Below are positions 1-6,048 of a stretch of DNA of 13,548 bases, piece by piece. The stretch lies in contig CAZGSV010000093.1 in the NCBI GenBank assembly GCA_964528605.1, positions 1 through 13,548 of the forward strand. The letters are read 5' to 3'. Numbering within the stretch: position 1 is the stretch's first letter; each line of letters opens with the position of its first letter. Made by a program: the position numbers and the translations under genes. Source of the DNA: CAZGSV01 sp964528605 (GTDB lineage Bacteria > Armatimonadota > Zipacnadia > CAZGSV01). The notes beneath the pieces were generated by a model. It saw only the letters and a list, made by a program, of their open reading frames with translations. It was not told where the DNA came from and ran no database searches.

Positions 1-456
1 ATTGCCAGACCATTAAGTGGTTCAAGGATACCGGCGCCGCAGGAGCGGGCAATGGTTTACGCGGCGCTGACTAGGGGCGCGTGCGGCGTTTTCTTCTTCA
101 CCTACCGCCCAAGAGGCGAGGCCCTCTGGCGGGAGGTGAGGCGTCTGGCGGACGAGATGAGGGCGCTCACGCCGGTGCTGACCACGCCGGGGGGGGCAAT
201 CAGCGTGCCGACCAGTTGCCGCTTCGTCACCGCCGGCGCCTTCAGAGGCGAGCAGAGCAGTTGGCTCGTGCTGGCCAACACGGCACCCACCGCAATCGAG
301 GCTGACCTGTACCTTGGCGAAGCGCTCGGGGGGGTCCGGCTGCTGCGGGCACGCTCGGGTAACCGAGAGATTCAAGCCACAGGTGGCGTGGCGCGCGTCC
401 GGCTCGCGCCCCATGAGACGGGCGTCTACCTAGCGCTGCCAGGGCAGGACCGCTAG
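1..456 (+). CDS. C-terminal fragment of a glycoside-hydrolase-like protein (5' end outside window)
   Basis: The frame is open from base 1 and ends at TAG 454-456, giving about 151 residues of a larger protein. Seen: a stretch reading PAPQERAMVYAALTRGACGV followed by FFFTY, then a helix with LWREVRRLADEMRALTPVL, then a beta-rich tail. Known: glycosidase-like TIM-barrel proteins of environmental bacteria often carry a 'PTPEE-RAM-Y-AL-HGAKG-F-Y-Y' element near the end of the barrel, followed by a helix and a small beta-sandwich. Inference: this is the end of such a barrel plus a C-terminal beta domain. The catalytic residues lie outside the window, so no activity or family number is assigned. 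Frame +3 is also open over the first 50 or so bases and reads QTIKWFKDTG, so the frame upstream of about base 35 is uncertain. The gene converges on the minus-strand propeller gene and overlaps it by 27 bp. Confidence 0.55.
   Translation: MARPLSGSRIPAPQERAMVYAALTRGACGVFFFTYRPRGEALWREVRRLADEMRALTPVLTTPGGAISVPTSCRFVTAGAFRGEQSSWLVLANTAPTAIEADLYLGEALGGVRLLRARSGNREIQATGGVARVRLAPHETGVYLALPGQDR
430..456. terminator. Inverted repeat spanning the convergent 3' overlap; candidate bidirectional terminator
   Basis: The 27 bp shared by the two convergent genes form a hairpin. Outer arms are CTAGCG (430-435) and CGCTAG (451-456); inner arms are CTGCC (436-440) and GGCAG (443-447). The loop is AG and a three-base bulge (GAC, 448-450) lies on one side. 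Both stop codons (TAG on each strand) form the tips. There is no T tract on either side, so intrinsic termination is inferred from the stem alone. Confidence 0.4.
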
Positions 457-1749
457 GCCACGGGAGGCGGCGTAGGCGAGGCCGTCGGGAATGTTGCCCG
501 TGTTCTGCGTGTTGGCGCGAGACCTGATCCAAAGCGGCACCTGGCGGGGGGTACCCGGCAGGGGCGTGAAACACCACAGGTAGCCGTCGGTCGAACTCAC
601 GATGACCTCCAGCGTGCCGTCGTTGCCCAGATCCACCAGTAACGGGTCGAACAGGGATTCGTCGCGGAAGGTCCATTGCCACCGCTCTTCGCCGGTCGAG
701 GCGTCCAGGCACAGCAAGTCATCGCTGCCGGCAATGACGCTGGCGCGGCCGAAGCCTTCTAGGTCGGCCACCACGGGCGAAGTGACGAAGCGTCTGCCGT
801 CCTCGTGGGTCCAGAGAAGCATGCCTTGGCTGCTGAGACAGTAGAGGTTGTCGCTGCCGAAGAGGACCTCCAGCGCTTGGTCGCCCGCAACGTCGGCGAC
901 GGCGCAGGCGCCGGTGACCGGGGCGCCAGTGCGCCAACGCCAGAGCATGTGGCCCGCGACCGCGTCAAGACAGTACAGGTAGCCATCATCGCTGCCCACG
1001 AGCACCAGGTGGCGCCCCTTGCGCTCCAGGTCTCCGACCAGAGGGGAACCTGTCACCGCCCAGCCGGTGAGGAAGCGCCAACGGACCGCCCCGTCTCTGC
1101 CGGAAACGCAGTAGACGAAGCCGTCGTCGCAGCCGAGGAACACCTCCTGAATGCCCTCGCCGTCAACATCCATCAGAGCGGGGGAGCAAGAGATCGGGCC
1201 GCCGAGGGCCGCTCGCCACAGCACCTGGCCGGCCAGCGATAGCGCGTAGACTGAGCCATCGGTAGAGGCGATGACCGCCTCCTGAGCGCCATCGGCGTTG
1301 ATGTCAGCGACGGCTACGGAGGAGCGAACGGGGGAGGCGAGTTGGCATTTCCAGAGCAGGCTGCCGGTTGCTGCGCCGAGAGCCCTAATGGCCCCGTCCT
1401 CGGCGCCGAAGATGACGACGGGGCCGTTCTGCGTCTGGGCCAGCGCGGCGGCTCCGTAGGAGACGGGGCCCGCCCCCTCGGTGAAGCGCCATCGTTCTTC
1501 CGGCGAGGGGTTCAGTCGAATCATCTGGCCCCGCGGGCTGCCTTGGGCGCGGAGTGCGGGCTGCAGCGCCAAGAACAATTCAACAGGGTCCTCGGCCGTG
1601 ACAATGGGCAGAGGGAAGGGGCACTGGCCGTCGGCGAGCAGCCAGGCCAGGGTGTAGGGGGGGGCGGCCGCGGAGGCGGGTACGGTCACGCCGCTCGCGA
1701 GCACCGCGAGCGGCGCAAGGAAGGCGAGCGCGCGGGGAAGGAAGGCCAC
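430..1749 (-). CDS. Secreted eight-bladed PQQ/FG-GAP-like beta-propeller protein, coupled to the STAND gene
   Basis: The protein has 439 residues from GTG at 1749. The frame stays open further upstream but only by running inside the STAND gene. GTG 1749 lies two bases after that gene's TAG (1754-1752) and gives a good signal peptide: Arg6, a Leu/Ala-rich core, and cleavage near Ala-Ser-Ala-Ala at 25-28. The Shine-Dalgarno is weak (GGAAG about 13 bases upstream), which fits translational coupling. Blade tryptophans sit at 87, 133, 178, 224, 270, 313, 357 and 407. Between them are G-DDG-Y-YCLD strands and Asp-rich loops (DINADGAQE, DLGNDGTLE) like FG-GAP calcium loops. Near the C terminus is RANTQNTGN, a form of the 'hD-q-TG' signature of PQQ/VCBS proteins. 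Known PQQ-like propellers are usually non-enzymatic scaffolds or binding platforms. No quinoprotein dehydrogenase active-site set was recognised. The ligand is unknown; it may be the exported partner of the upstream STAND protein. Confidence 0.85.
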   Translation of the reverse strand: MAFLPRALAFLAPLAVLASGVTVPASAAAPPYTLAWLLADGQCPFPLPIVTAEDPVELFLALQPALRAQGSPRGQMIRLNPSPEERWRFTEGAGPVSYGAAALAQTQNGPVVIFGAEDGAIRALGAATGSLLWKCQLASPVRSSVAVADINADGAQEAVIASTDGSVYALSLAGQVLWRAALGGPISCSPALMDVDGEGIQEVFLGCDDGFVYCVSGRDGAVRWRFLTGWAVTGSPLVGDLERKGRHLVLVGSDDGYLYCLDAVAGHMLWRWRTGAPVTGACAVADVAGDQALEVLFGSDNLYCLSSQGMLLWTHEDGRRFVTSPVVADLEGFGRASVIAGSDDLLCLDASTGEERWQWTFRDESLFDPLLVDLGNDGTLEVIVSSTDGYLWCFTPLPGTPRQVPLWIRSRANTQNTGNIPDGLAYAASRGLAVLPWQR

Positions 1750-1751
1750 GG

Positions 1752-4700
1752 CTACGGGGATTCTTCCGCAGGGTCGGCGGGGGCCAGGCCGCAGATTTCG
1801 GAGTAGCGCAGCGGAACCACGACAACGCCTTCCACGACCGCAGGAGAGCCAAGCACGGCGTAGGAGGTCTGCATCTGCCACAGCATCTCGCCCGTGGCGA
1901 GGCTGGCGGCACGGAGAGAGCCATCGCGGGAGGCGTAGTAGACGATGTCGTGGGCGATCGCCGGGGAGGAGAAGATCTCCTCTTCGGCTTTCGTCCGCCA
2001 GAGCAGGGAGCCGTCCGCTATGGCGGCGGCGCACAGGCTGCCGTCACCGCTGCCGAGTATCACGCGGTCGGCCGCCACCGCCGGCGAGGCGCGCAGTCGT
2101 GAGCCGATCGCCGTTTGCCAGAGCAGGCGGCCGTCTTCGGCAGCCACCCGATAGGCGAAGCCGTCGTCGGTGGCGATGATAACGGAGTCGTCGCCGAGGG
2201 CGGCCGACCCGTGGATCTCACCGCCGGCCTGGAAGCGCCAGCGTTCCCGGCCGTCGTCGAGACCCAAGCAGGTCAGGTCGCCTTTCCAGTCGCCGACCAC
2301 AACGAAGTCGCTGCCGAGGGCCGGGCACCCCAGAACCTGCCCCGCCGCTTGGCGCCGCCAGCGCTGACGCCCGGCCTTGGTCTCCCAGCAGTACACTTCT
2401 CCGGTCCAGGAGGCGGCGACTACGATATCGTCGCCAACCACCGGCGAGGCGCGGAAGGTGTCTTGCTGCTGCTGCCAGAGTACGCGGCCATCCTCCGCGC
2501 TGAGGCATAGGAACGCGCCGTTCTCGCAGCCTAGGTACAGACGGTCGCCGGAGAGCGCGGGGGAGGCCTCCGTCTTGGGAACGTTGGTTTTCCACAGTTG
2601 GCTGCCGGAGCGCACGTCCAGCGCCACCATCTCGCCCGCGCGCGATACGGCGAAGGCGCCGCCCCAGGCCGCGACCGGCGCGCACGAGACCTGCCCCTTC
2701 AACTTCACGGCCCACTGCTCTTGCAGCGGCGGCTTGGCCTCCTCTGGAGAGCAACCGGAGTGAGCCGGGTCCTTGTGGAAGCAGGGCCAGAGGTAGTAGC
2801 CCTCGCGCAGCCGGGCTTCGACGCGGCCCAGTTCGACGAGGGCCTGCGCGACCACCTGCCGGTCTGCTTCTTCGCGGCAAGCCGCGCTGGCGCGCTCCAG
2901 CCACTCCCGCGCCGCAACCACGTTGCGCCGTTGAGCGAGCGCCAGCCCGACGGCGTAACTGGATATCATCTGCGCCCAGGGACGGCCGGCAATGCCTCCG
3001 AGCAAGGGCTGCAGCGGAGAGGGGACCAGCGTGGACAGGCTGCTGAGGGGCCCCCTGCCGGCGCCGCCGATCTTGCCGACGATGGTGGAGACGGGCAGGC
3101 GGGAGGCGATGCTGGCCAGGGTCCTGGCGATCTCCCAACGGGCCTCGGGCGTGCCCTCTTCCAGGCGTCTCATGAGGGCGGGCAAAGTGCGTTGATCGCC
3201 GACCGAGCCGAGCGCCTTGGCCGCGGCATGGCGCACGCCCGCATCCTGATCCTCCAGGGCGGTGACCAGGGAGCGGGCCGCCTGTTCCGAGCCCAGGCGC
3301 GCCAAGTCGGTGACGGTCTGCTTGCGTGCCTCGGCATCGCCCGTTCGTAGGGCTTGCGTCAGTTCGCGGTCGGTGTGTTGTAACAGTTCCTCGAGTTCGC
3401 GACGGCTGTCGGGCGGCACCTGAGGCAGCAGGGCGAGCAGTTGCCGGGAGAGGCCGGCGCGCGCGAGCCGCTCGGCCTCGGCCAGGGCTTTGCGCCTGAC
3501 CTCCTTGGACTGGTAACCGAGCAACTCGGCGAGCAGCGGCAACTGGCGCTCGTTCAGGTTGCTCATCTGGGACAGCCAGGGTTCGAGCGGCCGGTCGAGG
3601 GCGAGGCAGGAGCGCGCTATCATTTCCCACTCCTCGGCAGTCAGCTCCAAGTCTTGGGCAGCGTCCTCCGCGGCGCGCATTTCGTCAACCGACATCAGCG
3701 CGCCGTGCTCCTGGTAGGCGCGCAAGGCGCGAGCCAGGAGCGCCTGCACTTGTTTGGGCCGTTCCTCCTTGGCCGGGATGGTCTGCGCCACGGCGCGTGT
3801 GACCAGGTCGTGGGTCAATTCGAGTTGGTCTGTGGAATCAGGCACCAGCGAGCGGATCAGCCCGGCGTCCGTGAGTTGCCACAGCAGGCGATCGAGTATT
3901 CGCGGCCGTGAGCCCGTCGCCTCCAGCAGACGCTCTCTGGTCACTACCAGGCGCTCCTGCTGCGGACCGACCATTTCGCGCAGGACGCGTATGGCCGCGG
4001 GCCGATCGCGCCAAGGGAGGCGCCGGATGGCGTCGTCGAGGAAGCCGTCGAGGATTGCGCGCACCCCTCCCGTCGCCGAGTACTTAGTCTGGGATATGAA
4101 GTGCTCCGTGGGCGAGAGGGAATTGAGCAGTTGGTAGCACACTAGCTCCAGTTCGCTGGGGTCTACGCCGTCGGCGTAGAGGGCGTCCAGTAGCTGCTCC
4201 ACGAGCGCGCCCTCAACCACGAGGTGGAACTTGCGCGCCGGCCGGGCGATGGCGATGCGGGCCTGTGAGCGCGTGAGTCGCTTGAGGTGGAAGGGCGCGT
4301 CGAAGATGCCCGGCAAGCGCTCGCGCAGGTCGCAGAGGTGAGCAAAGAAGTCGCTGCGCACGCTGAGGAGGACGTGCACGGGGGTGTCCTCGCCGGTCGC
4401 GCACTGCGCCAGGCACTGCACGGTCGCCTCGCGGTCCTCGGCCGGGAGTTGAGCCCACACCTCTTCCCAGGTGTCCACGGCGAGCAGGATCTTCCTGCCG
4501 GTGGTCGCGGACACCTGGACCAGGAACTCGGCGAGGGGCTTGTCCGCGTACGGTCGCACCGCGTCGGCCTGCTCGCCGTCGAGCCGCGACAGCACGCGCT
4601 CGGGCACGGTGCGGATGAGCAGCGGCCGGGTGACCACCGTGAACCAGGGCTGCTGCTCGGCCTCCGCCTCCTCCTGCTCCTCGCTCTCGAGCACGGGGAC

Positions 4701-5801
4701 GCAGCCGGCTTGTATGAGCGAGGTCTTGCCGACGCCAGCGGCGCCCACAAGCACGACCAGGCGGTGGAGCTTGATCAGGTCCACTAGGGCCTGCTTCTCG
4801 GCGTCGCGGCCGCAGAAGATGGACTCGTCCGCGGTCTCGAAGGGCACGAGGAACTTGTACGGGGCGTCGGGGAGCACCGCCGGCCGAGTGCCCTTGAGGC
4901 TGGAGATGTGCTTCTCCAGGCCGGGCAGCAGCAGGCGCTGGTGCAAGTGGGCAATGAAGTAATCGAACTGGCCGTTGGTGCGCGTAGCGATGTTGTGAGT
5001 CGAGTTGCGTTCGGTGAGGAACCGCATCAACTCGGGCCGGAAGTCGTGCGCGAGGAACTCCTCCTCGGGGCCGGCCTTGAGTTCCTCGTAGCGCGACTGC
5101 TCGTAGACGGGCGCCTTGGGGTGTATCCAGAAGACGGGCCCCCCCTGACGCTGCAACTTAGGCAGCAGCGCCTCTTCCTCCTCGGAGAGGTTGACCAGCA
5201 TCAGGGGGCAGTCCGAGATCGGTCCGATCACCTCGGCCAACTGATCGAGCGCCCGGCTGCGTTCCTCGGCGGTGAGCGGCAGCAGGCTTCTGCTGACGTC
5301 GCCGTAGACCTTGATGAGGGTCGCCTTGAGCGACTGGGTCAGGGCTCCGCTGGCACGCTGGGCGCTGTCGCGACCGGTAAGAATCAGGTTGTAGTCGGTC
5401 TCGGCCGTGAGGCGCTCGCTGGCCAGCGCCTGCTCGAGCAGATCATTGGCGCCGAAGACAACGACGCTGCCGAAGTAGCCGGCACGGATGAGGCGGGCCA
5501 GGCGAACGTGCCCCGAGGTTGACTGGACCTCCTTAAGTGCCTGCAGGACGAGGCGACGGCGCAAGGGACTGTCGAGCGGCTCCGACGCGATCAGGCTTTC
5601 CGCGCGCTTCACCTGCTCCTGCTCCGGCAACGAAGCGAGAGCGGGGTCGCGCGCGCTCATCTCCTGCACCAGGGCCCGGTTGACGAGTTGACGCTCCGAG
5701 GCCCCGTCGGCGCGCACCGGCAGGTCGCCGCCAAGCAGCAGCAGGTGCCGGCTTGACTCGTCTTTGTTGCGCTTAAGGATGGTGGTGACTTCGAGAATCA
5801 T
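1752..5801 (-). CDS. SIR2-like / nSTAND1 NTPase / HEAT / PQQ beta-propeller multidomain protein (candidate immune STAND)
   Basis: This 1349-residue protein has four parts. Residues 15-290 have a SIR2-like layout with degraded motifs: GGDLP at 24-28 where GAGxS is expected, GANDLLE at 117-123 for TTNxDxLLE, VYGD at 165-168 for xHGD. Residues 316-670 are an nSTAND1-type NTPase: FCGRDAEKQAL from 329, Walker A GAAGVGKTS (353-361), Walker B ILLAVDTWEEV (Asp443, Glu446/447), sensor-like Arg482 in VRSDFF, and a winged-helix ELTHDLV with His664. Residues 700-1000 are helical, with HEAT-type repeats at about 812-900. Residues 1003-1345 are a PQQ propeller with tryptophans at 1030, 1070, 1109, 1148, 1188, 1228, 1268 and 1308. 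AGGGA nine bases upstream supports ATG 5801. No signal peptide or clear membrane helix, so cytoplasmic. STAND proteins sense a ligand with the C-terminal domain and oligomerise to fire an N-terminal effector; defence (Avs-like) is the leading inference. A signalling STAND with a dead SIR2 scaffold is the alternative. Confidence 0.85.
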   Translation of the reverse strand: MILEVTTILKRNKDESSRHLLLLGGDLPVRADGASERQLVNRALVQEMSARDPALASLPEQEQVKRAESLIASEPLDSPLRRRLVLQALKEVQSTSGHVRLARLIRAGYFGSVVVFGANDLLEQALASERLTAETDYNLILTGRDSAQRASGALTQSLKATLIKVYGDVSRSLLPLTAEERSRALDQLAEVIGPISDCPLMLVNLSEEEEALLPKLQRQGGPVFWIHPKAPVYEQSRYEELKAGPEEEFLAHDFRPELMRFLTERNSTHNIATRTNGQFDYFIAHLHQRLLLPGLEKHISSLKGTRPAVLPDAPYKFLVPFETADESIFCGRDAEKQALVDLIKLHRLVVLVGAAGVGKTSLIQAGCVPVLESEEQEEAEAEQQPWFTVVTRPLLIRTVPERVLSRLDGEQADAVRPYADKPLAEFLVQVSATTGRKILLAVDTWEEVWAQLPAEDREATVQCLAQCATGEDTPVHVLLSVRSDFFAHLCDLRERLPGIFDAPFHLKRLTRSQARIAIARPARKFHLVVEGALVEQLLDALYADGVDPSELELVCYQLLNSLSPTEHFISQTKYSATGGVRAILDGFLDDAIRRLPWRDRPAAIRVLREMVGPQQERLVVTRERLLEATGSRPRILDRLLWQLTDAGLIRSLVPDSTDQLELTHDLVTRAVAQTIPAKEERPKQVQALLARALRAYQEHGALMSVDEMRAAEDAAQDLELTAEEWEMIARSCLALDRPLEPWLSQMSNLNERQLPLLAELLGYQSKEVRRKALAEAERLARAGLSRQLLALLPQVPPDSRRELEELLQHTDRELTQALRTGDAEARKQTVTDLARLGSEQAARSLVTALEDQDAGVRHAAAKALGSVGDQRTLPALMRRLEEGTPEARWEIARTLASIASRLPVSTIVGKIGGAGRGPLSSLSTLVPSPLQPLLGGIAGRPWAQMISSYAVGLALAQRRNVVAAREWLERASAACREEADRQVVAQALVELGRVEARLREGYYLWPCFHKDPAHSGCSPEEAKPPLQEQWAVKLKGQVSCAPVAAWGGAFAVSRAGEMVALDVRSGSQLWKTNVPKTEASPALSGDRLYLGCENGAFLCLSAEDGRVLWQQQQDTFRASPVVGDDIVVAASWTGEVYCWETKAGRQRWRRQAAGQVLGCPALGSDFVVVGDWKGDLTCLGLDDGRERWRFQAGGEIHGSAALGDDSVIIATDDGFAYRVAAEDGRLLWQTAIGSRLRASPAVAADRVILGSGDGSLCAAAIADGSLLWRTKAEEEIFSSPAIAHDIVYYASRDGSLRAASLATGEMLWQMQTSYAVLGSPAVVEGVVVVPLRYSEICGLAPADPAEESP

Positions 5802-5845
5802 GATGGGATTTCCCTGGTTGGGGACAGATTGTGACGACCGGCCGA

Positions 5846-5875
5846 AACCCCCGACGGGCGCTTCGCACGGGGGTT
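5846..5875. promoter_or_regulatory. Inverted repeat in the leader of the STAND gene
   Basis: Arms AACCCCCG (5846-5853) and CGGGGGTT (5868-5875) match perfectly over 8 bp. The 14-base loop holds a further GCG-CTT-CGC mini-hairpin (5858-5866). It lies about 45-75 bases upstream of the STAND ATG. As minus-strand RNA it would be a stable stem followed by a third U and then CGG, so it could act as an attenuator, a weak terminator or a protein-binding operator. Function is inferred only from position. Confidence 0.45.
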
Positions 5876-5904
5876 ATCAACCAACATTCGGCTATCCAGG
5901 CCAG

Positions 5905-5925
5905 TTATCCACCGACTTATCCACA
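5905..5925 (+). promoter_or_regulatory. Pair of DnaA-box-like 9-mers
   Basis: TTATCCACC (5905-5913, one mismatch) and TTATCCACA (5917-5925, exact match to the TTATNCACA consensus) lie in the same orientation, start to start 12 bp apart. Weaker relatives lie nearby: TTATCAACC at 5874-5882 and CTATCCAGG at 5892-5900. Such 9-mers occur in replication origins and in promoters regulated by DnaA. No AT-rich unwinding region is present and no dnaA/dnaN is in the window. Confidence 0.4.
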
Positions 5926-5961
5926 GTTTGGGGGTAGTCGGCAGGCCGAGCGCCGGCTCAA

Positions 5962-5986
5962 GGGGAACGCGCCGGCGACGTTCCCC
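5962..5986 (-). terminator. Inverted repeat downstream of dprA; candidate terminator
   Basis: Arms GGGGAACG (5962-5969) and CGTTCCCC (5979-5986) are perfectly complementary over 8 bp, with a 9-base loop. The repeat lies about 60 bases past the dprA stop on the minus strand. On that strand the stem is followed by only two T's, so it is not a textbook Rho-independent terminator. Its place at the end of a run of co-directional genes supports a terminating role. Confidence 0.4.
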
Positions 5987-6048
5987 CCGGCCTTCAGGGC
6001 TCAACCGCGCCCGGCCAGAGGTGCCTGAGAGGGCAGGGCCAGTGCTGC

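Larger units (their letters stand above)
5802..6048. other. Non-coding gap between dprA and the STAND gene
   Basis: These 247 bp separate dprA (stop at 6049) from the STAND gene (start at 5801). They contain two inverted repeats and DnaA-box-like 9-mers, listed separately. No convincing -35/-10 pair was found on the minus strand, so the STAND promoter is not identified. An 84-codon open frame crosses the gap but does not look like a protein. Confidence 0.7.

Noticed and set aside
1750..2034. Longer N terminus for the second propeller gene, starting at 2034
   Set aside because: The extra 95 residues lie wholly inside the STAND propeller coding region and are Arg-rich. The signal peptide begins directly after GTG 1749.
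2218..3630. 470-codon minus-strand frame inside the STAND gene
   Set aside because: It is an alternative frame of the real gene. The translation is Arg/Ala/Pro/Gly-rich, typical of a frame shadow, whereas the main frame shows continuous HEAT and propeller motifs here.
5874..5925. The DnaA-like cluster as the chromosomal origin itself
   Set aside because: Only one exact box is present, there is no AT-rich unwinding region, and no dnaA, dnaN or other origin-linked gene lies in the window. It is kept only as a candidate regulatory cluster.
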